From an uncultured Roseateles sp. (GTDB taxonomy: Bacteria > Pseudomonadota > Gammaproteobacteria > Burkholderiales > Burkholderiaceae_C): a stretch of DNA of 64,000 nucleotides. The stretch is taken from assembly GCF_945956965.1 (NCBI RefSeq), contig NZ_CAMFJS010000007.1, positions 1 through 64,000 on the forward strand, given 5' to 3'. Below the pieces are notes generated by a model, which saw only the letters and a program-made list of their open reading frames with translations, made no database searches and was not told where the DNA came from. Shown piece by piece: positions 9,277-18,008 of the stretch (the first letter of the stretch is position 1; every line of letters begins with the position of its first letter). A program made the position numbers and the translations under genes.

Positions 9277-11178
9277 ATGTTGAAACCCACCGTGATTGCC
9301 CTGGCAGCGACCCTGGCGCTGCTCTCCACCACCGCTGAACCGGCGCTGGCCGCCGCTGCTGTCGCCAAGCCGGTCATGGCCGCTGTGCCGGCCGGGCAGG
9401 GCGTGTGGGATTTGACCCCCCTGTATGCCAACGAGGCCGCCTGGGAAACCGAGCGCCTGGCCATCTTGGCCGAGTTGCCCAAGCTCAAGGCCTTGCAGGG
9501 CACGCTGGGCACCAGCAGCAAGAGCATGGCTGATGGCCTGGACCAAATCTCCACCGTGCGCCGCCGCCTGGGCCGCTTGGTGACTTACTCCAGCTTGTTG
9601 GCTGACGAGAACACCCAGGTCACGGCCAACCAGGCGCGCAATCAGCTGGCCTATTCGGCCTACAACCAGTTCGGTGAGACGGTGTCTTTCGTCAATGCCG
9701 AAGTCACGGCCACGGGCCGCGACAAGGTCGAGGCCTATCTGGCCGCCGAGCCGCGCCTGGCCAAGCACAAGCAGGGTTTGACGACGATTCTGCGCCTGGC
9801 CGCTCACACCCTGAGCCTGAAGGAAGAGGCGCTGCTGGCCTCCGCCGCCGAACCCATGCAGCAGCCGCAAAGCATTTACGGCCTGCTGACCAATGCCGAT
9901 CTGCCTTGGCCCACCATCACCGTGCGCGGCAAGAAGGTGGTGCTGGATCAGGAGCAGTACGTGGCCTTCCGCGCCGACCCCGACCCCAAGGTGCGTGAGC
10001 AAGTCTTCAAGTCCTTCTGGCCCGTTTACAAAGCCTATGAGCGCACCCTGGGCGCCATCTACGCCGCCAATCTGCGCGGCACCGTGTTCAACGCCAAGGT
10101 GCGCCAGTACCCCAGCAGCGTGGCCATGGCGCAAGGCAATGACAACATCCCAGAGGCCGTCTACCGCAGCCTGGTGCAAGAGGCCAATGCCGGCCTGCCC
10201 ACCCTGCACCGCTATCTGAAGCTGCGCAGCAAGATGCTGGGCCTGAAGAATCCCGGCTATCAAGACGGTTATGTGCCGCTGGCCAAGACCAGCCGCAGCT
10301 ACACCCTGGCCGAGGCCGAGCAGCTGACCCTGGCCGCCCTGGCGCCGCTGGGCAGTGACTACACCGCCAAGCTGGACCAAGCCTTCAAGGGCAACTGGAT
10401 GCATGCCGTGCCGCAGCGCGGCAAGCGCTCGGGCGCCTACATGAACCCGGCCGCCTACGATGTGCACCCCTATTTGCTGATGAGCTTCAACGGCGAGTAC
10501 CAAAGCGTCTCGACCTTGGCGCATGAGTGGGGTCATGCCATGCACTCGGTGCTGTCCAATGCCGCCCAGCCGTTTGAGACGGCGGACTACTCGACCTTCA
10601 TCGCCGAGATCCCCTCAACGGCCAATGAGCTGTTCTTGGTTGACCACATGGTCGAGAAGGCCGCCACGCGTGAGGAAAAAATCTTCGCCTTGAGCCAGGA
10701 GCTGGAAAGCATCCGCAGCACCTTCTTCCGCCAGGCCATGTTTGCCGAGTTCGAACTGAAGTCGCATGAGGCGGTGGAGAAGGGCGAGGCCGTCACCGGC
10801 GAATGGTTCACCAAGACCTATCTAGACCTGCTCAAGCGCTATCACGGCGATGCGCAAGGCGTGGTCAAGATCGATGACCTCTACGGCATCGAGTGGGCCT
10901 ACATCCCGCATTTCTACAACGACTTCTACGTCTACCAATACGCCACCTGCGTCAGTGCCGCGGCCTTCTTCGCCGAAGGCATTCGCAAGGGCGACACCGC
11001 CTTGCGGGACAAGTACTTCGCCATGCTCAAGGCCGGCAGTTCGGCCGATGCCTATCCGCTGACCCTGGCGGCCGGCGTGGACCTGGCCTCGCCCGAGCCC
11101 TACCGCGCGCTGATGCGCCGCATGAATGCGACCATGGACAAGCTGGAGAAACTCAACGCCGAGAAGGCCGGCAAGTAA
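9277..11178 (+). CDS. pepF: Exported M3-family oligoendopeptidase F-like metallopeptidase
   Basis: A protein of about 633 residues when started at the ATG at 9277. That start gives a clean signal peptide (MLKPTVIALAATLALLSTT, then AEPALA), whereas the upstream extension from 9178 does not look like protein. The N-terminal M3 domain leads into the zinc motif HEWGHAMH (about residue 417), with the downstream Glu expected around FIAEIPSTANE. A C-terminal stretch with FYVYQYATCVSAA is typical of oligoendopeptidase F. The signal peptide implies a periplasmic or secreted location, unlike cytoplasmic PepF, and a role in breaking down short peptides. The gene stands alone between two terminators. Confidence 0.92.
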   Translation: MLKPTVIALAATLALLSTTAEPALAAAAVAKPVMAAVPAGQGVWDLTPLYANEAAWETERLAILAELPKLKALQGTLGTSSKSMADGLDQISTVRRRLGRLVTYSSLLADENTQVTANQARNQLAYSAYNQFGETVSFVNAEVTATGRDKVEAYLAAEPRLAKHKQGLTTILRLAAHTLSLKEEALLASAAEPMQQPQSIYGLLTNADLPWPTITVRGKKVVLDQEQYVAFRADPDPKVREQVFKSFWPVYKAYERTLGAIYAANLRGTVFNAKVRQYPSSVAMAQGNDNIPEAVYRSLVQEANAGLPTLHRYLKLRSKMLGLKNPGYQDGYVPLAKTSRSYTLAEAEQLTLAALAPLGSDYTAKLDQAFKGNWMHAVPQRGKRSGAYMNPAAYDVHPYLLMSFNGEYQSVSTLAHEWGHAMHSVLSNAAQPFETADYSTFIAEIPSTANELFLVDHMVEKAATREEKIFALSQELESIRSTFFRQAMFAEFELKSHEAVEKGEAVTGEWFTKTYLDLLKRYHGDAQGVVKIDDLYGIEWAYIPHFYNDFYVYQYATCVSAAAFFAEGIRKGDTALRDKYFAMLKAGSSADAYPLTLAAGVDLASPEPYRALMRRMNATMDKLEKLNAEKAGK

Positions 11179-11202
11179 GCACGTTCCAGTTCATCGCCAA
11201 GT

Positions 11203-11232
11203 AAAAGGGCCCGAGTGATCGGGCCCTTTTTT
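11203..11232. terminator. Bidirectional terminator hairpin
   Basis: AAAAGGGCCCGA (11203-11214) pairs with TCGGGCCCTTTT (11219-11230) around a GTGA loop, with an A-tract on one side and a T-tract on the other. It serves the convergent peptidase and glyoxalase genes. Confidence 0.92.
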
Positions 11233-11267
11233 CATTTCGGCGAAGCCGTGTCGCGGCGCCGTCTTTT

Positions 11268-11714
11268 TTACCAGCTGCCGGTATTGGCCATCGACGCCCA
11301 AGGCTCGGCCGGGGCCAGCGCCGGGCCGTCTTGCAGCAGCTCCACCGAGATGCCATCGGGCGAGCGCACAAAGGCCATGCGGCCGTCGCGCGGTGGGCGC
11401 AGCACGGTCACGCCGTGGTCGGCCAGGCGCTGGCAGGCGGCGTAGATATCGGGCACGGCAAAGGCCAGGTGGCCGAAATTGCGCCCGCCGGTGTATTGCT
11501 CGCTCTTGCCGTCGGCATCGGGCCAGTTATAGGTCAGCTCCACTTGCGGCTGATAGGGGCCCGCGGCGTCGCCAGGGGCGGCGAGATAGAGCAGGGTGAA
11601 GCGGCCGGCCTCGTACTCGTTGCGGCGCACCTCCACCATGCCAAGCGCATCGCGGTAAAACTTCAGCGAGGCGTCAAGATCGGTGACGCGAACCATGGTG
11701 TGCAGATATTTCAT
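11268..11714 (-). CDS. gloA: Lactoylglutathione lyase-like VOC protein
   Basis: A 148-residue glyoxalase/VOC protein started at the ATG at 11714, preceded by GAGAAG. It begins MKYLHTMVRVTDLDASLKFY, typical of glyoxalase I. The expected metal ligands are visible: His near residue 5, Glu in VELTYNW, His in FGHLAFAV and Glu in ISVELLQ. The likely reaction is conversion of the methylglyoxal-glutathione hemithioacetal to lactoylglutathione in the cytoplasm. The start lies inside the 3' end of the acyltransferase gene (41-nt overlap), so the two are translated from one message. The last 15 or so residues are less conserved. Confidence 0.88.
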   Translation of the reverse strand: MKYLHTMVRVTDLDASLKFYRDALGMVEVRRNEYEAGRFTLLYLAAPGDAAGPYQPQVELTYNWPDADGKSEQYTGGRNFGHLAFAVPDIYAACQRLADHGVTVLRPPRDGRMAFVRSPDGISVELLQDGPALAPAEPWASMANTGSW

Positions 11715-13032
11715 GAATCTTCTCGGCAGTGAGGACTGAGCCGGATTGTCGCGGCTGCCGGCCGCTGGCGCTGTGTGAGGGATATTGCGAAGGGTTTTGC
11801 GGCGCGTTTCTTTTGCGCTCCACCCCCAGCAGCAGGGCCAAGGGCGTAGGCAGGCGGCGTGCCAAGGCATAGCCCAGGGCGCAAAGCGCGGCGGTGAGCG
11901 CGATCAAGGTCAAACCCTCGATCAGCGGCGGCAGGTGCCAGGGCTTGATGGCCTGGCTGAGCACGACGATGAGGGTTTGATGCAGGATGTAGACGCAGAA
12001 CACCGCGGCGCTGAGGCGCTGGCGCAAGGGGCTGTCCTGGTTTAGCCACTGCCGCGCAAAGCCGCAGACGGCCACCAAGGCCCACCACTGCATGCCGCCC
12101 CACAACAGGCGCATGGCGTAGCGCAGCGCGTTGGGCGGTGGGGTGTCGGCATAAGCCTGGAAGTAAAGCATCAGTACCGCCCAGCTGCACAGGGCCGCCG
12201 CCAAAGCCAGCCAGCGCAAGCGGCGCAGGCCCCGCCACAGCGTGTCACCCGCGCGGGCCATCAGGTAGCCAAGCAAGAACAAGCCGAGGTATTGCGCGTG
12301 GGCGTACCAGTCCCAGACGAGGTTGTGCGTCACCTCGAATTGAACCAGCGTCAGGCGCGCCACCATCAGTGGCAGCGCGCCCAGCAGCATCAGGAATAGG
12401 GTGGAGCCGCTGCGCGCAGCGATGGCTCCGCCGCCCCAGGCCAGCAGGCGCGGCGCCCAGCGCGCCAGCAGCAGGGCCAGGCCCGTGTAGGCCCACAGAT
12501 AGGGCAAGAACCACAGATGATTCCAGGTCGGCAGGCTGAGGCAGCGGCGGTGGCCTTCTTCCAGCCGGCAGAAGTCGGCATTGCCGTGCAGATAGTCGGG
12601 CATGAAGTCCAGATAGCTGCCGCTGTAACCAAACTTGGCGATCACCTCGAAGTAGGACTGCGGCGGCACGATGATCAACATGCCGAACAGCAAAGGCCAC
12701 AGCAGCCGGCCACTGCGGCGGCGAAAGAAAGCGCCTGCGGGCTGTGGCTTGGCGGCCAGGGCATGCATCAGGGCGGCGCCTGAGATCAGGAAGAGCAGGC
12801 CCATGCGCCAGGGCGAGCTGAGCAGCATCAGCGGCTCTATCGTCGTGCTGGCCGCCGGGCTTTTGACATGCCAGCCCCAAGTCACGTAATACATGCCGAC
12901 GTGATAGACCACCAGCAGGCCGAAGGCCAGGATGCGCAGCCAGTCGAGGAAGAAGAGGCGCTGTGCTGTTGCTATTGCGGGTGCTTCGTGCGCAGCGCTG
13001 CCGCTATGCGGGGGGAGTGATGTGTGTGCCAT
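11674..13032 (-). CDS. Acyltransferase 3 family membrane protein
   Basis: A protein of about 452 residues with about ten membrane segments, opening with RLFFLDWLRILAFGLLVVYH, the signature of the acyltransferase-3/OafB fold (Asp-Trp-Leu-Arg and the membrane His). A soluble loop contains two Cys (CRLEEGHRRC). Such proteins move acetyl or succinyl groups onto surface sugars or glucans; the acceptor here is unknown. The ATG at 13032 is preferred. Alternatives are the ATG at 13044 and a TTG at 13068. The C-terminal 50 residues after the last membrane helix are polar and overlap the glyoxalase start. Confidence 0.85.
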   Translation of the reverse strand: MAHTSLPPHSGSAAHEAPAIATAQRLFFLDWLRILAFGLLVVYHVGMYYVTWGWHVKSPAASTTIEPLMLLSSPWRMGLLFLISGAALMHALAAKPQPAGAFFRRRSGRLLWPLLFGMLIIVPPQSYFEVIAKFGYSGSYLDFMPDYLHGNADFCRLEEGHRRCLSLPTWNHLWFLPYLWAYTGLALLLARWAPRLLAWGGGAIAARSGSTLFLMLLGALPLMVARLTLVQFEVTHNLVWDWYAHAQYLGLFLLGYLMARAGDTLWRGLRRLRWLALAAALCSWAVLMLYFQAYADTPPPNALRYAMRLLWGGMQWWALVAVCGFARQWLNQDSPLRQRLSAAVFCVYILHQTLIVVLSQAIKPWHLPPLIEGLTLIALTAALCALGYALARRLPTPLALLLGVERKRNAPQNPSQYPSHSASGRQPRQSGSVLTAEKIHEISAHHGSRHRS

Positions 13033-13100
13033 GGCGGCCAGCATCGCCCGCCGAGCCGCTGCGGCCAAGCGTTCTGGGGCGAGTTGGTTTTGGCCTGGGG

Positions 13101-13571
13101 TCAGTGCGTGGCCGCGCGGATCTGCAGCGTGGCCTTGACCGTCAAGGGCACGCCTTTGCGCAGCGAGGCCACACCGATCACCGAGCGCGCATGCACGCCG
13201 GCGGGGCCGAACACGGCCACCAGCAGATCGGAGGCGCCGTCCAACACCTCGGCGTGTTCCTCGAACTCTGGCGTGCTGTTGATGGAGCCATGCAATTCCA
13301 CGATGCGGGCCACGCGCTCGAGTGAACCCAGCTCGGCCTTGATGGCCCCGATCAAAGCGAGGCAGGCGGAGCGCGCCAGGGCATAGCCCTGCTCGGCGCT
13401 GTACTGCTCGCCCAAACGACCTTTGGGGTTCTCGCCCGCGATGGCCAGCGGCGCCTTGCCGGAGAGAAAGAGCAAGTCGCCCGCTCGCACCGCCGCCGCA
13501 TAGTTGCCGGCCGGCGCCCCGCCGCTAGGGAGTTCCAGACCCAGGGCCTGCAGTCTTTGTTCGGGTGTCAT
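13101..13571 (-). CDS. RidA/YjgF-family protein
   Basis: A 156-residue member of the RidA superfamily (reactive enamine/imine deaminase-like). The N-terminal region (MTPEQRLQALGLELP) matches the slightly longer RidA subgroup of about 150 residues rather than the archetypal 128. The C-terminal signature is altered: GVHARSVIGVASL stands where RidA has the substrate-binding Arg in the RxxV motif; the Arg is present. It probably forms a cytoplasmic trimer. It starts 13 nt after the LytTR regulator gene on the same strand, placing it in the same operon. Confidence 0.88.
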   Translation of the reverse strand: MTPEQRLQALGLELPSGGAPAGNYAAAVRAGDLLFLSGKAPLAIAGENPKGRLGEQYSAEQGYALARSACLALIGAIKAELGSLERVARIVELHGSINSTPEFEEHAEVLDGASDLLVAVFGPAGVHARSVIGVASLRKGVPLTVKATLQIRAATH

Positions 13572-13584
13572 GCCTGAGCGTTTC

Positions 13585-14352
13585 CTAAATGAGTTGTTCG
13601 CGATAGCCGCGTGAGACCCGCAGCTTGGCGCCCGAGCTGAGCGTCAATTCAGCCTCGCCACGCGCCAGGCTGGCAATGCCTTGGATATGCGCCGGGTTGA
13701 CCGCATGGCTGCGATGCACCCGCACAAAGCCGGCCTGCTGCACCGCGGCGTGGGCCAGGAAATCCGCCAGGGTGTGGCGGTCCAGATGCTGGGCGGGCGG
13801 GGCATGCAGCGCGATGTAGTTATCCGCCGCCGCCACCCATTCCACCTGCGCCAAGGCAAGCTTCATCAAGCCGCCGCCGCGCTGCGGCACCAGCCAGTGG
13901 CCGCTGACGGGTTGGAGCTGCTGCAGGGCGCTGAGCAGGGCCGCGCGTGGGCGCTCTTTGTCGCTGCGATCGCTACTGTTGATGCTGGCGCTGATGCGCT
14001 GGCGCAGCCGGGCCAGGGTCTGGTCCAGGCGCTCGGCGCTGAAGGGTTTGAGCAGATAGTCCACCGCATTGAGCTCAAAAGCGCGCAAGGCGTGCTGCTC
14101 AAAGGCGGTGCAAAACGCGCAGTGGGTGGCGGGCGGCAAGGCCAGGGCCAGTTCCAGCCCGCTCATGCCGGGCATCTGAATGTCCAGCAAGGCCAGGTCG
14201 GGTTGCAGCGCCTCGGCCAAACGCAAGGCCTCCAGGGCATCGCCCGCTTCGCCCACCACTTGCACGCCGGGCGCATGGGCCAGCAGCAGGCGTCGCAGCT
14301 TGGCGCGGGCCGGGGCTTCGTCGTCGACGATCAAGACCTTGAGGGGCGTCAT
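13585..14352 (-). CDS. LytTR-family response regulator
   Basis: A 255-residue AlgR/LytR-type regulator. The receiver domain (about 1-120) has the acidic pair in IVDDEAPA, phospho-acceptor Asp in LLDIQMPG and conserved Lys in LLKPFSAE. A linker leads to a LytTR DNA-binding domain (about 150-255) ending near FVRVHRSHAVNPAHI and LRVSRGYR. It overlaps the upstream sensor kinase gene by 4 nt, so the two form a cognate pair. Target genes cannot be read from sequence; the downstream RidA, acyltransferase and glyoxalase genes are candidates. Confidence 0.93.
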   Translation of the reverse strand: MTPLKVLIVDDEAPARAKLRRLLLAHAPGVQVVGEAGDALEALRLAEALQPDLALLDIQMPGMSGLELALALPPATHCAFCTAFEQHALRAFELNAVDYLLKPFSAERLDQTLARLRQRISASINSSDRSDKERPRAALLSALQQLQPVSGHWLVPQRGGGLMKLALAQVEWVAAADNYIALHAPPAQHLDRHTLADFLAHAAVQQAGFVRVHRSHAVNPAHIQGIASLARGEAELTLSSGAKLRVSRGYREQLI

Positions 14353-15524
14353 CTGGGCGTGTCCGCAGCGGTGAGTGAGGCCTTGGGGTTAGCCGGGAGA
14401 TTGGTGGTGGCCTCCGCCATTTGCGCCGGCAGGCACAAGCTTAGGCGGCTGCCACCGCCCAGGCTTTCCAGCTTGACGCTGGCCTGTGCGCCATAGCTGG
14501 CTTGCAGGCGCTCGCGGGTATTGGCCATGCCGATGGCGCCGGCGCGGGTGTCGCGGCTTGGGGCGGTGCCGCTGTTGTCCACCGTGATCCGCAATTGGCC
14601 GGCGGCAACTTCAGCGCACAACCGCAGCTGCACCGGGCCCAGGTGCTGGGCCACATCGTGGGTGATGGCGTTCTCAATCGGCGCGATCAAAAGCAGGCTG
14701 GGCAAAAGGCAGGCCTGCGCCGCCGGGCTGGCGTCCAGGCTGACCTGCAGGCGCTCACCGAAGCGGGCCTGCATCAGCGTCAGGTAAGGCTGCACCAGTT
14801 GCAACTCCTGCGCCAGCGTGTGGCGCTCGCTGTGCTGGGCATTGAGCGCTTGGCGCAAGAGCGTGGCCAGCTCGCACAGCAGCTGGTCGGCGCGCGCCAC
14901 GTCTTCATACATCACCGAGGAAATCAGGTTCAGGGTGTTGAACAGAAAGTGCGGCTGGATCTGATCGCTGAGGCGCTGCAAACGTGCCTCGGCCAACTCG
15001 CTGCGCAGGCGTTCCAGCTCATGGCGGCGCGCTTGCTCGGCATTGGCCAGGCGCAGGCCTTCGCTGATGAAGACGAAGAGCAGGTAGCTGATGCTGTCCT
15101 TGGCGCCCTCGTAGGCGAACATGGTGGGCAGTTTATCGTGCTGGTAGGGCAGGCCCATCAAGGCATAGACGCTGGCCCGCAGCAGCAGCAAGCCGGCCAC
15201 ATGCAGCAGCACAAAGAGGCTCAAGCCCAGCAGATGCCCCAGCAGCAGGCGCCAGAGTGGCAGGCCTTGTTCGCGCAGCCGCGCATGCCAGCGATACAGG
15301 GCAATGGCCAGCAGGCCCACGATGAGCACACTGCTGAGCTCCCACAAAAAAGGCTCCCAGGGATGCGGCCCGCCACGCGCCTGGTAATGCTGCAACTCGG
15401 CCACGCTCAGCAGCAGGCCCACGCCCAGCACCAGGGCGGCATAGGCCCACCAGAGCAGGCGACGCTGCGAGGTGATGGGGGCCGGCCTTGTGGCCGTGGG
15501 CGAGCTTGCGGGGGCGAAGGGCAT
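14349..15524 (-). CDS. LytS/YehU-type sensor histidine kinase
   Basis: A 391-residue membrane kinase started at the ATG at 15524. Four to five hydrophobic segments (about 25-180) form a sensor without a periplasmic domain. They are followed by the His_kinase domain typical of LytS proteins, with the phosphorylated His in QIQPHFLFNTLNL (about residue 220), and a HATPase domain with IENAITHDV (N box) and GAIGMANTRERL (G box). The stimulus is unknown. Its stop overlaps the regulator start (ATGA-type, 4 nt), which implies translational coupling. Confidence 0.92.
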   Translation of the reverse strand: MPFAPASSPTATRPAPITSQRRLLWWAYAALVLGVGLLLSVAELQHYQARGGPHPWEPFLWELSSVLIVGLLAIALYRWHARLREQGLPLWRLLLGHLLGLSLFVLLHVAGLLLLRASVYALMGLPYQHDKLPTMFAYEGAKDSISYLLFVFISEGLRLANAEQARRHELERLRSELAEARLQRLSDQIQPHFLFNTLNLISSVMYEDVARADQLLCELATLLRQALNAQHSERHTLAQELQLVQPYLTLMQARFGERLQVSLDASPAAQACLLPSLLLIAPIENAITHDVAQHLGPVQLRLCAEVAAGQLRITVDNSGTAPSRDTRAGAIGMANTRERLQASYGAQASVKLESLGGGSRLSLCLPAQMAEATTNLPANPKASLTAADTPR

Positions 15525-15682
15525 GGTTGTCACGCTATCACGGGCTGGGCGCTGGTTCAGGCCTTGAGCGCCATCTCGCCCCGGCGCAAGCGCCTTGCGC
15601 CACAAAGAGTGTCAATGATTCACAAGGCGCTGAAGCCCTGTCATGCCCGACCTGGGTACAAGTCGCGCAAACGCGTCTAGCC

Positions 15683-16924
15683 TCACGGGCTTGGCGACGC
15701 TTGCCCAATCACGCCCTCGGCCAGCAACTCGGCGATCTGCGCCGCGCTATAGCCCAGCTCGGTCAACAAGGCTTGGCTGTGCTCGCCCAGGCGCGGCGGG
15801 TCGAGGCGCAAGGGCAGGCGCTCGCCGCCCAGGGTGAGCGGCAGCAAGGGCACGCGGGTGGCGCGACCATCGGGCAAGGTCATGGGGGCCAGGCCGCCGG
15901 TGGCCAGCAGATGGGGGTCGTCCATCAGCTGCTCGGGCCGGGTGATGGGGGCGAAGGGCAGGCCCTCGCGCTCGAACACGGCGCTGATCTCGGCCACCGG
16001 CTGCGCGGCCAAGCGGCTGCGCAGCTCGGGCAGCAGCCACTCGCGCGCCAGCACACGCTGCTTATTGCTGGCCACGCGGGCGTCTTGCGCCAAGTCGGCA
16101 AAGCCGAAGGCTTGGCAAAAAATCTGCCACTGCGTGTCGCTGACCACGGCCAGGAAGATCTGCGCCCCATCCTTGACGCTGAAGACGTCGTAAATGCCCC
16201 AGGGCGAGATGCGGTTGGGCATGGGGTCGGGCGCCTTGCCGGAGATGGCGAACTGCATCATGTGCTGCGCCACCAGAAAGATATTGTTTTCGAACAGGGC
16301 CGATTGCACTTGTTGGCCGCGCCCGGTTTGATGGCGCGCCTGCAGCGCCGCCAGCACGCCGATGGCGCCGAACATGCCACCCATGATGTCGTTGACGCTG
16401 CTGCCGGCGCGCAGCGGGTCGCCGGGCCGGCCGGTCATATAGGCCAGGCCGCCCATCATCTGCACCACCTCATCGAGGGCCGTGCGGTGCTCATAGGGGC
16501 CGGGCAGAAAGCCCTTGTGGCTGACGTAAATCAGCCGCGGGTTCAGCGCGCTCAAGGCCTCATAGCCCAGGCCAAGCCGCTCCATGCTGCCGCTCTTGAA
16601 GTTCTCGCTGAACACATCGGCACTGGCCAGCAGCTTGAGCACGATCTCCAGCCCGCGCGGGTGTTTGATGTCCAGCGACAGGCTCTTTTTATTGCGGTTG
16701 AACAGCGGATAAAAACCCGTGCCCGCGCCCAGCAGCTGGCGGGTGTTGTCGCCCGTCAGGGGCTCGACCTTGATGACTTCGGCGCCCAGATCGGCCAGCA
16801 CCATGCCGCAGGTGGGGCCCATGACCATATGGGTGAACTCGATGACGCGCAGGCCGGCCAGGGGCAGGGCTTGCGAAACGGGCGACGGGGTGGATGTGGC
16901 GCTGGGCGTATCAGGCGTATTCAT
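15683..16924 (-). CDS. CaiB/BaiF-family CoA-transferase
   Basis: A 413-residue class III CoA-transferase. The N-terminal block (LRVIEFTHMVMGPTCG, then ADLGAEVIKVEP) and the Asp in SSVNDIMGGMFGAIG, expected to be the catalytic aspartate that carries CoA, are both present. The family transfers CoA between acyl-CoA and free carboxylic acids such as oxalate, carnitine, succinate or itaconate; the substrate here is not clear. The gene is divergent from the ketopantoate reductase-like gene, separated by 90 nt that contain a perfect inverted repeat. Confidence 0.9.
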   Translation of the reverse strand: MNTPDTPSATSTPSPVSQALPLAGLRVIEFTHMVMGPTCGMVLADLGAEVIKVEPLTGDNTRQLLGAGTGFYPLFNRNKKSLSLDIKHPRGLEIVLKLLASADVFSENFKSGSMERLGLGYEALSALNPRLIYVSHKGFLPGPYEHRTALDEVVQMMGGLAYMTGRPGDPLRAGSSVNDIMGGMFGAIGVLAALQARHQTGRGQQVQSALFENNIFLVAQHMMQFAISGKAPDPMPNRISPWGIYDVFSVKDGAQIFLAVVSDTQWQIFCQAFGFADLAQDARVASNKQRVLAREWLLPELRSRLAAQPVAEISAVFEREGLPFAPITRPEQLMDDPHLLATGGLAPMTLPDGRATRVPLLPLTLGGERLPLRLDPPRLGEHSQALLTELGYSAAQIAELLAEGVIGQASPSP

Positions 16925-16949
16925 GCTTGCATTGTGGCGTGTTCAAGTT

Positions 16950-16985
16950 GGCAGTCTCGCCCCGCGCCGGCTATGCGAGACTGCC
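16950..16985. repeat. Perfect inverted repeat in divergent promoter region
   Basis: GGCAGTCTCGC (16950-16960) and its exact complement GCGAGACTGCC (16975-16985) are separated by 14 nt. The repeat ends 29 nt before the start at 17015 and begins 25 nt upstream of the start at 16924. It may be an operator or a leader hairpin. Confidence 0.5.
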
Positions 16986-17014
16986 GCCATCTGTTCAAGC
17001 GTGGGTGTGCGGTC

Positions 17015-18007
17015 ATGAAAATTTGCATTGTTGGCGCTGGTGCCATTGGCGGTTGGTTTGGCGCCTTTTTGGGGGCGAAGCTGGGCGCGGAAGTTGAGCT
17101 GAGTGTGCTGGCGCGTGGCGCCACCCTGGCCGCGCTGCGCCAGCACGGCTTGCGCATGGACACGGGCGGCGAACGCATCAGCGTGACCCCGGCCCGGCTC
17201 AGCGATGAGCCGGCCGAGCTTGGCGTGCAAGACCTGATCATCCTGGCCGTCAAAGGCCCAGCCCTGGCCGCCGTGGCGCCGGCAGTCAAGGCCATGCTGG
17301 GCGCGCAGACCCATGTGCTGGTGGCCATGAACGGCGTGCCCTGGTGGTTCTTTGAGGGCCTGGGCGGCGAGCTGGAAGGTCAGCATCTGGACAGCGTGGA
17401 CCCCGGCGGCGCGGTGGCCGCCCTGATCCCGGCCGAGCAGGTGATCGGCTGCGTGGTCCACGCCAGCTGCGCGACGCCCGAGCCAGGCCTGGTGCGTCAT
17501 GTGATGGGCATGGGCCTGATCATCGGTGCGCCCTCGGGCGGGCGGCCCGAGGCTGTCTTGCAATTGGCCGAACTCCTGGGCCGCGCGGGCTTCAAGGTCA
17601 GCGTGTCCGAGCGTATTCAGCGCGATATTTGGTACAAGCTCTGGGGCAATATGACGACCAACCCCATGTCCGCCCTGACCGGCGCCACCTGCGACCGCAT
17701 CCTCGATGACGACTTGGTGCGCGGCCTGATGACCCGCATCATGCTGGAGGCCGCCGAGATCGGCGCGCGCATGGGCTGTGCCGTGGACCAAACGCCCGAA
17801 CAGCGCCATGCCATCACCCGATCGCTGGGTGCTTTCAAGACCTCGATGTTGCAAGACGCTGAGGCGGGCCGGCCGCTGGAGTACAGCGCCCTGATCGGCG
17901 CGGCGCGCGAAATCGGGCAGAAGCTGGGGATGGAGACGCCGTTCACCGATGCCTTGCTCGGCCTGGTGCGCTTGATGGCGCAGAGCAAGGGCTTGAATCC
18001 ACAGTGA
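17015..18007 (+). CDS. 2-dehydropantoate 2-reductase-like (ketopantoate reductase family)
   Basis: A 330-residue NAD(P)H-dependent reductase started at the ATG at 17015; the open frame upstream is the shadow of the CoA-transferase gene. The Rossmann motif GAGAIGG is at the extreme N-terminus (about residue 7). The catalytic Lys lies in IWYKLWGNM, followed by Asn in TTNPMSALTG, as in PanE. The family includes true ketopantoate reductases (pantothenate/CoA synthesis) and many relatives acting on other 2-oxo acids. Pairing with a CoA-transferase hints at the latter, but that is inference. It converges on the LEA lipoprotein gene with a 1-nt gap. Confidence 0.88.
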   Translation: MKICIVGAGAIGGWFGAFLGAKLGAEVELSVLARGATLAALRQHGLRMDTGGERISVTPARLSDEPAELGVQDLIILAVKGPALAAVAPAVKAMLGAQTHVLVAMNGVPWWFFEGLGGELEGQHLDSVDPGGAVAALIPAEQVIGCVVHASCATPEPGLVRHVMGMGLIIGAPSGGRPEAVLQLAELLGRAGFKVSVSERIQRDIWYKLWGNMTTNPMSALTGATCDRILDDDLVRGLMTRIMLEAAEIGARMGCAVDQTPEQRHAITRSLGAFKTSMLQDAEAGRPLEYSALIGAAREIGQKLGMETPFTDALLGLVRLMAQSKGLNPQ

Positions 18008-18008
18008 A

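Noticed and set aside
15488..17014. A long N-terminal extension of the ketopantoate reductase-like frame
   Set aside because: It lies opposite the CoA-transferase gene and is low-complexity. The Rossmann motif begins right after the ATG at 17015.
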